The position numbers were made by a program, and so were the translations under genes. Of a stretch of DNA of 58,557 bases, positions 46,582-56,726 are shown piece after piece; position 1 is the stretch's first letter, and each line of letters starts with the position of its first letter. The DNA lies in the NCBI RefSeq assembly GCF_001668675.1, contig NZ_LZKQ01000032.1, positions 1-58,557 of the forward strand. The letters are read 5' to 3'. The stretch is from Mycobacterium asiaticum. Lineage in GTDB: Bacteria; Actinomycetota; Actinomycetes; Mycobacteriales; Mycobacteriaceae. The notes under the pieces are model-generated. The model worked only from the letters and a program-made list of their open reading frames with translations. It was not told the origin of the DNA and ran no database searches.

Positions 46582-47799
46582 GTGGATTTCGCATTACTTC
46601 CCCCGGAGGTCAACTCCACGTTGATGTACTCCGGGCCGGGTGCCGGATCGATGCTGGCCGCGGCCGCCGGATGGCAATCGCTGGCCGCTGAACTCCGCGC
46701 GACAGCAGGGTCCTACCGGTCGCTGTTGTCCGGCCTGACCGCCGGACCATGGATCGGGCCGGCCGCGGCGGCGATGTCGGCCGCGGTCGCACCCCATTTG
46801 ACCTGGTTGGACAGCACCTCTCTGCTGGCCGAACAGGCCGGGGCCCAGGCCTCGGCCGCGGCCGCCGCCTACGAGGCGGCGTTCTCCGGGACGGTGCCGC
46901 CGGTTGAGGTCGCGGCCAACCGGGCGCTGCTCGCGCAGTTGGTGGCGACCAACATCTTCGGCCAGAACACCCCGGCGATAGCCGTGGTCGAGGCCGACTA
47001 CGCGGAAATGTGGGCGCAGGACGCCGGCGTGATGTATGGCTACGCCGGCTCGTCGGCGGAGGCGGCTGCGCTGACACCGTTCACCCCGCCGACTCCCGCG
47101 ACGACGCCAACGGCGTTGGCGGGACAGGCCGCCGCGGTCGGCCAGGCGGTCAGCAGCAGCGCGGCCGCCGATGTGCCGCAACTGCAGCAGTTGATTTCGA
47201 ATCTGCCCACCACCCTGGGCAACATGTCCGCGCTTAACCCCGCCGCTACGGCGTTGGGTCTGCCGATCGAATTCACCAGCGATTCGATCTCCTTCGACGG
47301 GCCGCTCGGGGACGTGCTGGAGGCGCTGACCGGATCGTCGACGTTGAACGCCGGCAGCGGCATCGATGCGTTCATCCGTCTGATTTCGCCCACCCGACTG
47401 TTCGCAACCACCTTCAGGGACATCACCGGCCTGGGTCAGACTTTCTTCCCGGCAGCTAAACAGGCCGCGGAAGGTGCGGCCAAAGCGCTCGAGGCGTTGC
47501 CGCAGAACTTCAACTTCTCGGGACTCGGGGCCGGAGGTTTGGCTGGCATCGGTAAGGCCGCGCAGATCGGTGGATTGTCGGTGCCGAATGCTTGGGCGTC
47601 CGCGACTCCCGGGATCGGGCGCATGGCAACGCTGCCGCTTGCTACGCCCGGCGCGATGGCTGAGGCCGCGGCGCCCAGCCAGCACTTGCTGGGCGGCATG
47701 CCGCTTACCGGCGGGCTCGGACGCGGCCTCGGTGCGGCCAACGCGCCGCGCTACGGCTTCCATCCCACGGTGATGACGCGGCCACCGTTCGCGGGGTAA
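46582..47799 (+). CDS. PPE-family protein, PPE-SVP type (PPE65-like)
   Basis: 405 aa. The PPE domain (about 1-180) begins MDFALLPPEVNSTLMYSGPG and has the WxG-like GPWIGPAAAAM turn. The C-terminal part carries GGLSVPNAW, the SVP signature. Partner of the upstream PE. In M. tuberculosis esxW/esxV follow PPE65; here a dehydrogenase gene follows instead. GTG 46582. Confidence 0.94.
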   Translation: MDFALLPPEVNSTLMYSGPGAGSMLAAAAGWQSLAAELRATAGSYRSLLSGLTAGPWIGPAAAAMSAAVAPHLTWLDSTSLLAEQAGAQASAAAAAYEAAFSGTVPPVEVAANRALLAQLVATNIFGQNTPAIAVVEADYAEMWAQDAGVMYGYAGSSAEAAALTPFTPPTPATTPTALAGQAAAVGQAVSSSAAADVPQLQQLISNLPTTLGNMSALNPAATALGLPIEFTSDSISFDGPLGDVLEALTGSSTLNAGSGIDAFIRLISPTRLFATTFRDITGLGQTFFPAAKQAAEGAAKALEALPQNFNFSGLGAGGLAGIGKAAQIGGLSVPNAWASATPGIGRMATLPLATPGAMAEAAAPSQHLLGGMPLTGGLGRGLGAANAPRYGFHPTVMTRPPFAG

Positions 47800-47820
47800 G
47801 AGTGACGAGGGTGGCGGCGG

Positions 47821-48834
47821 CTACGGCGTCACCAGGATCTTGCAGTGCCGGTCCGGATCGGCCAGATCGTCAAAGGCCGCCGCCACCTGGTTTAGGCCGA
47901 CCTCGCCGGTGATCAACGGACCGACGTCGATGTCGCCCTCGGCGATCGCGCGCAACGCGTCCCCGAACTCCTCGGGTGTGTAGGCGTTGACGAACTGCAT
48001 ATTGATCTCCTTGGCGGTGCCGAAGAACGGGTGAATCGCATCCGGCTCCATGCATACCCCCGCGACGACCAGCCGGGTTCCGTTGCGGGCACGCCGCATT
48101 ACGTCGTCGATGATGCCGGGAACGCCGACCGCCTCGAACACCACGCGAGCTTTCACGGTGTCAAACGGCGAATTCTGAGCCGGGTCCACAGTTTGATGTG
48201 CGCCCATCCTCGCCGCCAGCTCCCGCCGCTTCGGTGAGAAGTCCGATGCCACAATGGTTTCCACGCCCCGCGCCTTCAGTGCGGCGATGATGGCGATTCC
48301 GATGGGTCCGCAGCCGATCACCAATGCGGTCTCGTCGACCCGGATTTCCGACTTGTTGACCGCGTGCAACCCCACCGCCATGGGTTCGGCCAGGGCGGCG
48401 TGTTTGACATTCATCCCGTCCGGGATGGGCAGCAGCAGCGGTGCGGAGAGCAGCATCCGCTCGGCATAGCCACCGAGCGCGGTGTTGCTGAAGACGATCG
48501 GCTGAACACCCTTGTCCGAGAGCAGGACTGGCAAAGAGGTGACCAGAGTCCCAGGCGGATGGGTCTCGGTGTCGGGCCCGGCCTCGAGCACCTCGGCGCT
48601 GAACTCATGACCCATGAAGATGTCTCGCTCCAAGTCGAGATCCATGCCGCCGCGACCGCGGGCCAACTCGTTGCTCAGCGCCACCACCTTTGCGCCGTGG
48701 GCGGCGAAATGCAGGTCGGAGCCACAGATTCCGCACGCACGGACCGCAACGAGCACCTGTCCCGGGCCCGGCACGGGTTCCGGCACGTCGTCGCGGTAGA
48801 CCATCCGCCCGCCACGTAGCACCGACGCGCGCAT
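47821..48834 (-). CDS. Zinc-dependent alcohol dehydrogenase (MDR family)
   Basis: 337-aa MDR dehydrogenase. Catalytic zinc Cys in ACGICGSDLHF and His in GHEFSAEV; Rossmann loop VIGCGPIGIA. The structural-zinc cysteines are replaced by a VALSNELARGRGG loop. ATG 48834 overlaps the monooxygenase stop by one base, so it is the last gene of an operon with the monooxygenase and EphA. Substrate unknown. Confidence 0.9.
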   Translation of the reverse strand: MRASVLRGGRMVYRDDVPEPVPGPGQVLVAVRACGICGSDLHFAAHGAKVVALSNELARGRGGMDLDLERDIFMGHEFSAEVLEAGPDTETHPPGTLVTSLPVLLSDKGVQPIVFSNTALGGYAERMLLSAPLLLPIPDGMNVKHAALAEPMAVGLHAVNKSEIRVDETALVIGCGPIGIAIIAALKARGVETIVASDFSPKRRELAARMGAHQTVDPAQNSPFDTVKARVVFEAVGVPGIIDDVMRRARNGTRLVVAGVCMEPDAIHPFFGTAKEINMQFVNAYTPEEFGDALRAIAEGDIDVGPLITGEVGLNQVAAAFDDLADPDRHCKILVTP

Positions 48835-50021
48835 CAGTTTTCGGTGCCGTCGTGCTCGGCGACGTGCTGGGTGATGGCCTGCACCACGGCCTGACCCGCG
48901 CGTCCGATCAGCTCCTCGCGCTTGTCCTTGGCCCACTCGTGGGACGCGCGGGGCGCTTCGAGTTGACCTTTGAAGTAGGGAATCACTTTGCGGGCGAACA
49001 AATCATAGGAGTGGAAGGTCGCCTGCGGCGAGGCCCAGTCGTGGCCCAGCAGCAGCAACGTGCCGAAGCCGCCCGAGCGCTCCAGCAGATCCTCAATGTG
49101 CGCGATCGCGTCCTCCGGCGTGCCGATGCAACAATTCCCCTTGGCCGCATAGTCTTCGACGAACTCCCGGGGTGACTGCGCGCCTTCAACCGAGTTGGCC
49201 AGCGGTACGAATCCGGCGGCGCCGAAGTACTTGGCAAAGTCCATCAACCCGTACGTGCAGTCCTCGATCGCCTGGTCGCGGGTGTCGGCGATGTGCATGA
49301 TGCTCAACACCCGCCAGTCGGTGCGGTCGGGTTCGGCCCGTCCCGCTTTGGCGGCCTGTTCGCGCACCACCTCCCAGGTGTTCTCCAGCGCGGCGTAGCC
49401 GCCGGGCACCGACATCGACAGCGACAGCAGCGAGGTGCCCAACGCCCCGGCCAGGCGGGGTCCCGACGGAGAAATCATTGCGGCCGTGGATATCTCGGGG
49501 TATGGCCAGGTGTAGGGACGAATGTGCAACTGTGCGTCGCGCAGGGTGAACCACTCGGTGTGGCGGTCGATGCGTTCTTCGGGTGCGGCACGGAACAGCG
49601 CCAGGATCGCCTCGAGGGATTCCTGCATCATGCGTCGCTGATCGACGGGATCGATACCCATCATGTAGGCGTCCGACGGCAGCGCCCCGGGGCCCGTGCC
49701 GAACATCACGCGCCCCCGGGTGAGGTGGTCCAGCAGCACCCAGCGGTCCGCCACCATCAGCGGGTGGTGATAGGGCAGCGAGACCACGCCGGTGCCCAGT
49801 CGGATGTGTTTGGTCCGCTCCGCGGCGGCCGCGATGAAAACCTCCGGGCAGGCGATCAATTCGTAACCGCCGGAGTGGTGTTCGCCGAACCATGCTTCGT
49901 CGTAGCCCAACCGGTCCAGCGCGACGACACGTTCCATGTCGTATTCCAGTGCCACCGTGGGGGACTGGCCGGTCGGGTGAAACGGCGTGATGAAGACGCC
50001 AAATCGCATTGGTGTACTCAC
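48834..50021 (-). CDS. Luciferase-like (bacterial LLM) flavin monooxygenase (Rv3618)
   Basis: 395-aa TIM-barrel flavin-dependent monooxygenase: MRFGVFITPFHPTGQSPTVA, ERVVALDRLGYDEAWFGEHH, LGTGVVSLPYHHPLMVAD, RVMFGTGPGALPSDA. Uses FMNH2 or F420 with a small organic substrate. GTG 50021 overlaps the EphA stop; ATG 50009 is the alternative. It sits between epoxide hydrolase and dehydrogenase genes, fitting a degradative pathway (oxidise, open the epoxide, dehydrogenate). Confidence 0.9.
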   Translation of the reverse strand: MSTPMRFGVFITPFHPTGQSPTVALEYDMERVVALDRLGYDEAWFGEHHSGGYELIACPEVFIAAAAERTKHIRLGTGVVSLPYHHPLMVADRWVLLDHLTRGRVMFGTGPGALPSDAYMMGIDPVDQRRMMQESLEAILALFRAAPEERIDRHTEWFTLRDAQLHIRPYTWPYPEISTAAMISPSGPRLAGALGTSLLSLSMSVPGGYAALENTWEVVREQAAKAGRAEPDRTDWRVLSIMHIADTRDQAIEDCTYGLMDFAKYFGAAGFVPLANSVEGAQSPREFVEDYAAKGNCCIGTPEDAIAHIEDLLERSGGFGTLLLLGHDWASPQATFHSYDLFARKVIPYFKGQLEAPRASHEWAKDKREELIGRAGQAVVQAITQHVAEHDGTEN

Positions 50022-50989
50022 CATTCCACTCCTTTGAGGAATTCCAACAACGCAGCGTTCACTTCGTCGGGCCGCTCCTGCTGCAACCAGTGGCCGGCGC
50101 CGTCGATCATCAGCTCGCGATAGGGGCCGCTGACCACCTCCGCGGCCCGGTCTTTGCGGGTGAAGCTCAACACGGGATCGGCAGTGCCGCCGATGAACAG
50201 GCACGGCACCTCGATCGTGGCACCGTCCAGGTGCGCGGTGGTCTCCCAATTGCGGTCCATGTTGCGGTACCAGTTCAGCCCGCCGGTGAATCCGGTACGG
50301 CTGAATTCCGTGACGTAGTGGTCGAGTTCGTCCCGACTGATCCAGTCGGGGAGTCCGTCGGGCTCGGGCAGGCGGTCGATGAATCCCTCGGACCCGGGTG
50401 CGAACATGCGCAGCGCCGCGTCCTGGTCACCGGATAGCTGCAGGCTCCCCATCATCCGGCGCATCGTGCGGCCAGGATCTCCGTCGAGTTCGGCGTCGGC
50501 GACACCGGGCTCCTGGAAATACAGGATGTAGAAGAAGTTGTCGCCGAACGTGCGCTTCAGGGCCACCGTGACGGGCCGTTTCGCGCGGGGTACCGGCGGG
50601 ACGCTCAGTGCAGCCACCGCACCCACGCGATCGGGGTGTAGCAGTGGCGCGTTCCACACCACCATGGCGCCCCAGTCGTGGCCGATCCACGCGGCGCGCT
50701 CGGCGCCGACGTCGTCGAGCAAGCCGGTGATGTCGGCGGTCAGGTGGTGGATGTCGTAAGCCGCGAGTTCCTCCGGCCGCGACGAGCCGCCGTAACCGCG
50801 CTGATCCGGTGCCAACACGTGATAACCGGCGTCGGCCAACACCGGGATCTGGTGCCGCCAGGAGTAGGCCAGCTCTGGAAACCCGTGGCACAGCACCACC
50901 ACGGGCGCCCCGCGGTCGCCGGCCTCGATCACCCGCAACCGCACCCCGTTGGTGTCAACTAACCGTTCGGTAGAGGAGCCCATCGTCAC
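50018..50989 (-). CDS. ephA: Epoxide hydrolase EphA
   Basis: 323-aa alpha/beta hydrolase. HGFP oxyanion motif in VLCHGFPELAYSW, nucleophile Asp in GHDWGAMV, catalytic His in GAGHWLQQERP, lid Tyr residues in FFYILYFQEPG. Opens epoxides to diols. GTG 50989 (ATG 50983 close by). First gene of the operon with Rv3618 and the dehydrogenase. Homologue of Rv3617. Confidence 0.93.
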   Translation of the reverse strand: MTMGSSTERLVDTNGVRLRVIEAGDRGAPVVVLCHGFPELAYSWRHQIPVLADAGYHVLAPDQRGYGGSSRPEELAAYDIHHLTADITGLLDDVGAERAAWIGHDWGAMVVWNAPLLHPDRVGAVAALSVPPVPRAKRPVTVALKRTFGDNFFYILYFQEPGVADAELDGDPGRTMRRMMGSLQLSGDQDAALRMFAPGSEGFIDRLPEPDGLPDWISRDELDHYVTEFSRTGFTGGLNWYRNMDRNWETTAHLDGATIEVPCLFIGGTADPVLSFTRKDRAAEVVSGPYRELMIDGAGHWLQQERPDEVNAALLEFLKGVEW

Positions 50990-51065
50990 ACCAAATCACA
51001 ACAGCAGCGGGCTGAGAAGCTTGGCCGGTGGATATCGGCGGGGCTGCCGCGGATGATGGTGAGCC

Positions 51066-51479
51066 ATGCGACTGGACCATGTGGTGCTGTGGACAAAAGA
51101 CGTGCGGACATCGATGGACTTCTATACCCGGGTGGTGGGCCTGGCGCCGGTGCGCTTCGAGGAGTTCGAGTCCGGCACGGCGCCGTTCCCGAGCGTGCGG
51201 GTGAGCGAGGACTCGATCATCGATCTGATGGCGGCCGAAGGCGCGCCGGTCACCGAATCGATGACGAAGGTAGGGGGAAGCGCGGGCCATCGCGTCAACC
51301 ACGTCTGCATCTCAATGTCGAAGTCGGAGTACGACGAATTGGATCGGCGCCTGCAGGCGGCCGGGATAGACACCAGCGCGCGGCTCGACAATTCCTTCGG
51401 TGCGCAGGGCTGGGCGCCGCAGGGTTACTACTTTCCCGATCCGGACGGCAATGTCATCGAGGCGCGCTATTACGAGTGA
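51066..51479 (+). CDS. Glyoxalase/VOC-superfamily protein
   Basis: 137-aa vicinal-oxygen-chelate domain: MRLDHVVLWTKDVRTSMDFY at the start, RVNHVCISM and GYYFPDPDGNVIEARYYE at the end with metal-ligand candidates (His4, Glu near the C-terminus). Substrate unknown. It occupies the interval where M. tuberculosis has the espACD region. Confidence 0.88.
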   Translation: MRLDHVVLWTKDVRTSMDFYTRVVGLAPVRFEEFESGTAPFPSVRVSEDSIIDLMAAEGAPVTESMTKVGGSAGHRVNHVCISMSKSEYDELDRRLQAAGIDTSARLDNSFGAQGWAPQGYYFPDPDGNVIEARYYE

Positions 51480-51633
51480 TCCCGGCGGCGAAGGTGAACC
51501 GGCGCATGCTTGGCGGGGGTTTCGGGAACCCCCGATCGTTGTCCCGTTGGAGCCCGGCGATCGTCATGGGCGGTAACCTGGACATTTCCACGTGTGCGTA
51601 TTGGGAAGGACCTGGCCGACTCGGCCGTGAGTG

Positions 51634-53841
51634 ATGAACCGTAAAAACGTGATCCGCACGATGACGGCGGTCGCCGTATTGGTATTGCTCGGCTGGTCGT
51701 TCTTTTACTTCAGCGACGACACCCGCGGGTACAAGCCGGTCGACACCTCGGTGGCGATGGCCCAGATCAACAGCGACAACGTCAAGTCCGCGCAGATCGA
51801 CGACCGCGAACAGCAGCTGCGGCTGACCCTGAAGAAGGGCAACAACGACACCGAGAACTCCGACAAGGTCATCACCAAATACCCGACGGGCTACGGCGTC
51901 GACCTGTTCAACGCGCTGAATGCCAAGAACGCCAAGGTCGCCACCGTCGTCAATGAAGGCAGCATCGTCGGCGAACTGCTGGTGTATGTGCTGCCACTGT
52001 TGTTGCTGGTGGGTCTGTTCGTGATGTTCTCCCGCATGCAGGGCGGCGCCCGGATGGGCTTCGGCTTCGGCAAGTCCCGAGCCAAACAGCTGTCCAAGGA
52101 CATGCCCAAGACCACCTTCGCCGACGTCGCGGGCGTCGACGAGGCGGTCGAGGAGCTCTACGAGATCAAGGACTTCCTGCAGAACCCCTCCAGGTACCAG
52201 GCGCTCGGCGCCAAGATCCCCAAGGGCGTGCTGCTCTACGGCCCGCCGGGTACCGGCAAGACCCTGCTGGCCCGCGCCGCCGCGGGCGAAGCCGGGGTGC
52301 CGTTCTTCACCATCTCCGGCTCGGACTTCGTCGAGATGTTCGTCGGTGTCGGCGCCTCGCGCGTCCGTGACCTTTTCGAACAGGCAAAACAAAACAGTCC
52401 CTGCATCATCTTCGTCGACGAGATCGACGCGGTGGGGCGCCAGCGCGGCGCCGGGCTCGGCGGCGGCCACGACGAGCGCGAACAGACGCTGAACCAGCTG
52501 CTGGTCGAAATGGACGGTTTCGGCGATCGCGCCGGGGTCATCCTGATCGCGGCCACCAACCGGCCGGACATCCTGGACCCGGCGCTGCTGCGGCCCGGCC
52601 GGTTCGACCGGCAGATCCCGGTCTCGAATCCCGACCTGGCGGGTCGGCGGGCGGTCCTGCGGGTGCACTCCAAGGGCAAGCCGATCGCCGATGACGCCGA
52701 CCTCGACGGGCTGGCCAAGCGAACCGTCGGCATGACCGGCGCGGACCTGGCCAACGTGGTGAACGAGGCGGCGCTGCTGACCGCCCGGGAGAACGGCACG
52801 GTGATCACCGGCCCAGCGCTCGAGGAAGCCGTCGATCGGGTCATCGGCGGCCCGCGGCGCAAGGGCCGCATCATCAGCGAGCAGGAGAAGAAGATCACCG
52901 CCTATCACGAGGGCGGACACACCCTGGCGGCGTGGGCGATGCCCGACATCGACCCGGTGTACAAGGTGACGATCCTGGCCCGGGGGCGCACCGGCGGGCA
53001 CGCGGTTGCCGTCCCAGAGGAAGACAAGGGCCTGCGCACCCGCTCGGAGATGATCGCCCAGCTGGTGTTCGCGATGGGCGGCCGCGCGGCCGAAGAGCTG
53101 GTGTTCCGCGAGCCCACCACGGGCGCGGTGTCCGACATCGAGCAGGCGACCAAGGTGGCTCGGGCCATGGTCACCGAATACGGCATGAGCGCGCGGCTGG
53201 GCGCGGTGAAGTACGGCACCGAACACGGTGATCCGTTCCTGGGCCGCACCATGGGCAACCAGGCCGACTACTCGCACGAGGTCGCCCGCGAAATCGACGA
53301 GGAGATCCGCAAGCTCATCGAGGCCGCGCACACCGAGGCCTGGGAAATCCTCACCGAGTACCGGGACGTGCTGGACACCCTGGCCGGTGAGCTGCTGGAG
53401 AAGGAGACGCTGCACCGCCCCGAGCTGGAAGCGATCTTCGGTGACGTCGAAAAGCGGCCGAGGTTGACCATCTTCGACGACTTCGGCGGCCGGATCCCGT
53501 CCGACAAACCGCCGATCAAGACCCCCGGGGAGCTGGCCATCGAGCGGGGTGAGCCGTGGCCGCAGCCGGTGCCGGAGCCGGCCTTCAAGGCCGCCATCGC
53601 GCGGGCCAGTAAGGCCGCCGAGGAGGCCAAGGGCGAGTCGCAGGGCAACGGTGACAGCGCCTCCCGGGGCGCCAACGGATCGCACGGACCCACTCAGCCC
53701 GACTACGGCGCCCCGGCCGACTGGCACGCGCCGGGCTGGCCGCCGCGACCGTCGAACCAAGCGCCGAGCTATCCCGCACCGGATACCGAGGACCAAGAAA
53801 CCGACGAGCCGTCCGATCAGCGCGGCGGGAGGTTTGGATGA
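51634..53841 (+). CDS. ftsH: FtsH ATP-dependent zinc metalloprotease
   Basis: 735-aa membrane AAA+ protease degrading misfolded and regulatory membrane proteins. Two N-terminal TMs (about 8-25 and 112-130) flank a periplasmic part. Walker A is GPPGTGKT, Walker [15 protein letters not shown] region follows, and the zinc motif is HEGGH. The C-terminal tail is Pro/Gly-rich, as in mycobacteria. ATG 51634; GTG 51631 precedes it. The stop overlaps folE (ATGA). Confidence 0.97.
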   Translation: MNRKNVIRTMTAVAVLVLLGWSFFYFSDDTRGYKPVDTSVAMAQINSDNVKSAQIDDREQQLRLTLKKGNNDTENSDKVITKYPTGYGVDLFNALNAKNAKVATVVNEGSIVGELLVYVLPLLLLVGLFVMFSRMQGGARMGFGFGKSRAKQLSKDMPKTTFADVAGVDEAVEELYEIKDFLQNPSRYQALGAKIPKGVLLYGPPGTGKTLLARAAAGEAGVPFFTISGSDFVEMFVGVGASRVRDLFEQAKQNSPCIIFVDEIDAVGRQRGAGLGGGHDEREQTLNQLLVEMDGFGDRAGVILIAATNRPDILDPALLRPGRFDRQIPVSNPDLAGRRAVLRVHSKGKPIADDADLDGLAKRTVGMTGADLANVVNEAALLTARENGTVITGPALEEAVDRVIGGPRRKGRIISEQEKKITAYHEGGHTLAAWAMPDIDPVYKVTILARGRTGGHAVAVPEEDKGLRTRSEMIAQLVFAMGGRAAEELVFREPTTGAVSDIEQATKVARAMVTEYGMSARLGAVKYGTEHGDPFLGRTMGNQADYSHEVAREIDEEIRKLIEAAHTEAWEILTEYRDVLDTLAGELLEKETLHRPELEAIFGDVEKRPRLTIFDDFGGRIPSDKPPIKTPGELAIERGEPWPQPVPEPAFKAAIARASKAAEEAKGESQGNGDSASRGANGSHGPTQPDYGAPADWHAPGWPPRPSNQAPSYPAPDTEDQETDEPSDQRGGRFG

Positions 53842-54440
53842 CGCAACTGGATGCCAGGGGTACCCGGGTGCACGTGTTCGACCAGCAACGCGCTGAGGCG
53901 GCCGTCCGTGAGCTGCTGATCGCGCTCGGGGAAGACCCGGACCGGGAGGGGCTGCGGGAGACGCCGGCCAGGGTGGCCCGCGCCTACAAGGAGGTTTTCG
54001 CCGGGCTCTACACCGATCCGGCCTCGGTGTTGAACACCATGTTCGACGAAGACCACAACGAATTGGTGATCGTCAAAGAGATCCCGCTGTACTCCACCTG
54101 CGAACACCATCTGGTGTCGTTCCACGGGGTGGCCCACGTGGGCTACATCCCCGGCGCGGACGGTCGAGTCACCGGTTTGTCGAAAATCGCTCGCCTGGTT
54201 GACCTTTTCGCCAAGCGCCCGCAGGTGCAGGAGCGCCTGACCAGCCAGATCGCTGACGCCCTGGTGCAGCGGCTGAATCCGCTGGGGGTCATCGTGGTGA
54301 TAGAAGCCGAGCATCTGTGCATGGCGATGCGCGGCGTCCGCAAACCGGGCGCTGTTACGACGACCTCGGCGGTGCGCGGTCAGTTCAAGACCGACGCCGC
54401 CTCCCGAGCCGAAGCGCTCGATCTCATTCTGCGTAAGTGA
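53838..54440 (+). CDS. folE: GTP cyclohydrolase I
   Basis: 200 aa, first step of folate synthesis (GTP to dihydroneopterin triphosphate). Zinc and catalytic residues are in [20 protein letters not shown] and [16 protein letters not shown]. Full length. Overlaps ftsH and folP by 4 nt each. Confidence 0.97.
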   Translation: MTQLDARGTRVHVFDQQRAEAAVRELLIALGEDPDREGLRETPARVARAYKEVFAGLYTDPASVLNTMFDEDHNELVIVKEIPLYSTCEHHLVSFHGVAHVGYIPGADGRVTGLSKIARLVDLFAKRPQVQERLTSQIADALVQRLNPLGVIVVIEAEHLCMAMRGVRKPGAVTTTSAVRGQFKTDAASRAEALDLILRK

Positions 54441-55279
54441 GTTTGGCGCCCGTGCAGGTTATGGGGGTGCTCAACGTCACGGACGACTCATTCTCTGACG
54501 GCGGCCGCTACCTTGACGCCGACGACGCCGTCCAGCACGGGCTGGCATTGGCCGCCGAAGGCGCCGACATCGTCGACGTCGGCGGGGAATCGACGCGGCC
54601 CGGCGCTGCCCGAGTGGCACCCGATGTCGAAGCGGCGCGCGTCGTTCCGGTCATCAAAGCCCTTGCGGCGCATCACATCACCGTCAGCATCGATACCATG
54701 CACGCGCAGGTCGCGCGCGCGGCGCTGGAGAACGGCGCCCAGCTGGTGAATGACGTGTCGGGTGGCCGCGCTGACCCGGCGATGGCGCCGCTGCTCGCCG
54801 AGGCGCGCGTGCCGTGGGTGCTGATGCACTGGCGTCCGGTGTCGGTCGACAACCCGCACCGGGTACCGCATTACCGGGATGTGGTCGCCGACGTTCGCGC
54901 CGACCTGCTCGCCAGCGTGGAGGACGCGGTGGCCGCGGGAGTCGACAGCGACAAGTTGCTGATCGACCCCGGACTGGGATTCGCCAAGACCGGCCAACAC
55001 AATTGGGCATTGCTGCGCGCCCTGCCGGAGCTGGTGGCCACCGGCTTCCCGGTGTTGATCGGGGCCTCGCGCAAACGATTCCTGGGCACGTTGCTGGCCG
55101 GCGCGGACGGTACGCCGCGCGCGGCCGACGGACGGGAAACCGCGACCGCGGTGATTTCGGCTTTGGCGGCGCTGCACGGCGCCTGGGGTGTTCGGGTGCA
55201 CGACGTGCGCGCTTCGGTCGACGCCCGCAAGGTCGTGGCGGCATGGCAGGGCGGGGAAGGGGACGGGCGCGATGGCTGA
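54437..55279 (+). CDS. folP1: Dihydropteroate synthase
   Basis: 280-aa TIM barrel joining dihydropterin pyrophosphate and p-aminobenzoate; the sulfonamide target. [25 protein letters not shown] and LIGASRKRF are the substrate loops; [10 protein letters not shown] precedes. GTG 54437 overlaps the folE stop. Overlaps folB by 8 nt. Confidence 0.97.
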   Translation: MSLAPVQVMGVLNVTDDSFSDGGRYLDADDAVQHGLALAAEGADIVDVGGESTRPGAARVAPDVEAARVVPVIKALAAHHITVSIDTMHAQVARAALENGAQLVNDVSGGRADPAMAPLLAEARVPWVLMHWRPVSVDNPHRVPHYRDVVADVRADLLASVEDAVAAGVDSDKLLIDPGLGFAKTGQHNWALLRALPELVATGFPVLIGASRKRFLGTLLAGADGTPRAADGRETATAVISALAALHGAWGVRVHDVRASVDARKVVAAWQGGEGDGRDG

Positions 55280-55673
55280 TCGAATCGAATTGCGGGGCTT
55301 GACAATCCGTGGCCGGCACGGGGTGTTCGAACATGAGCGGCGGGACGGTCAGGACTTCGTCGTCGACATCACGGTGTGGATGGACCTCGCGGCCGCGGCC
55401 GCCAGCGACGACCTGGCCGACACTTACAACTACGCGGATCTGGCCCAGCTGGCCGTCGACATCGTCGGCGGAACACCGCGGAACCTGATCGAAACCGTCG
55501 GGGCCAACATCGCCGACGAGGTGATCAAGGACGAGCGCCTGCACGCCGTCGAGGTGACCGTGCACAAGCCGCAGGCGCCCATCCCGCACGGGTTCGACGA
55601 CGTGGCGGTGGTGACCCGCCGGTCCCGGCGTGGCGGTCGGGGTTCGGTGATCCCGGCGAGCGGGGCGGTATGA
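55272..55673 (+). CDS. folB: Dihydroneopterin aldolase
   Basis: 133 aa, converts dihydroneopterin to 6-hydroxymethyl-dihydropterin. [17 protein letters not shown] (catalytic Glu), TYNYADLAQ and [14 protein letters not shown] (catalytic Lys). ATG 55272 is inside the folP end. Overlaps folK by 4 nt. Confidence 0.95.
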   Translation: MADRIELRGLTIRGRHGVFEHERRDGQDFVVDITVWMDLAAAAASDDLADTYNYADLAQLAVDIVGGTPRNLIETVGANIADEVIKDERLHAVEVTVHKPQAPIPHGFDDVAVVTRRSRRGGRGSVIPASGAV

Positions 55674-56170
55674 CGCGCGTGGTGCTGTCCATCGGCTCCA
55701 ACCTCGGCGACCGGATGGCCCGGCTGCAGTCGGTGGCCGACGGCCTGGGCGACACGGTGACGGCGGTGTCGCGGGTGTATGAGACCGACCCGTGGGGCGG
55801 GGTCGAACAGGGTCCGTTCCTCAACGCCGTGCTGATCGCCGAGGATCCGGCGCGCGACGCTCACGCCTGGCTGCGCCGGGCGCAGGAGCTGGAACGCGCC
55901 GCGGGCCGCGTCCGGGCGGTGCGCTGGGGGCCGCGCAGCCTGGATGTCGACCTGATCGCCTGCTACGACGCGCACCACGAGATCACGCTGGATGAGCCCG
56001 ATCTGACGTTGCCGCATCCGCGCGCGCAGGTGCGGGCATTCGTCTTGGTGCCGTGGCTGGACGCCGACCCGGCCGCTCACCTGAGCAGGCCGGTGCGGGA
56101 GCTGCTGGCCGAACTCGACCCCGACGAACGCGCCGGAGTACGCCCGACGACGTGGACGCTGGACACCTGA
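55670..56170 (+). CDS. folK: Hydroxymethyldihydropterin pyrophosphokinase
   Basis: 166 aa, pyrophosphorylates hydroxymethyl-dihydropterin for Fol[32 protein letters not shown], and [15 protein letters not shown] with catalytic Asp residues, then [16 protein letters not shown] 55670. The stop shares a base with the next start (TGATG). Confidence 0.96.
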   Translation: MTRVVLSIGSNLGDRMARLQSVADGLGDTVTAVSRVYETDPWGGVEQGPFLNAVLIAEDPARDAHAWLRRAQELERAAGRVRAVRWGPRSLDVDLIACYDAHHEITLDEPDLTLPHPRAQVRAFVLVPWLDADPAAHLSRPVRELLAELDPDERAGVRPTTWTLDT

Positions 56171-56649
56171 TGGGCCCCACCCGCAAACGTGACCTGACCG
56201 CGGTCGTCTTCGGTGCCGCCGTGCTGGGCTACCTGCTGATCACCGTGCTGTACCGGTATTTCCCGCCGATCACGGTGTGGAGTGGGGTGTCGCTGCTGCT
56301 GGTCGCCGTGGCCGAGGGGCTGTGGGCCCGCAACGTGCGGGCCAAGATCAACGAGGGCGAAATCGGTGACGCTCCCGGCTGGCTGCATCCGCTGGCGGTG
56401 GCGCGCAGCCTGATGGTCGCCAAGGCGTCGGCCTGGGTGGGTGCGGTGATGCTGGGGTGGTGGTTGGGCGTGCTGGTGTATTTCCTGCCGCGGCGGTCCT
56501 GGATGCGTGCGGCCGCGGAGGACACCGGCGGGGCGGTGGTGGCTGCCGTCAGCGCTCTGGCCTTGTTGGTGGCCGCGCTGTGGCTGCAGCATTGCTGCAA
56601 GTCGCCGCCCCAGGAACCGGGCGAGCAGGGCGAAGGAGCGGAGACCTAG
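56170..56649 (+). CDS. DUF3180 membrane protein (Rv3605c)
   Basis: 159 aa with four TMs: VVFGAAVLGYLLITVL, WSGVSLLLVAVAEGLW, GAVMLGWWLGVLVYFL and ALALLVAALWL. Consistently located behind folK in actinobacteria; function unknown. ATG 56170, overlapping folK. Confidence 0.9.
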   Translation: MGPTRKRDLTAVVFGAAVLGYLLITVLYRYFPPITVWSGVSLLLVAVAEGLWARNVRAKINEGEIGDAPGWLHPLAVARSLMVAKASAWVGAVMLGWWLGVLVYFLPRRSWMRAAAEDTGGAVVAAVSALALLVAALWLQHCCKSPPQEPGEQGEGAET

Positions 56650-56726
56650 CCGGTGCTGAACTCGGCGCGAGAATCGCCGCGCAGGCGCGACACGCCAACT
56701 GACCTCGCCCGGTACAGTCAGGGGCC

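Noticed and set aside
46594..47763. 389-aa ORF antisense to the PPE gene
   Set aside because: Composition bias only; the PPE protein with its SVP motif is clear.
51454..53796. 780-aa ORF antisense to ftsH
   Set aside because: Low-complexity Arg/Gly/Asp/Val composition without domains; it mirrors the codon bias of ftsH, which is certain.
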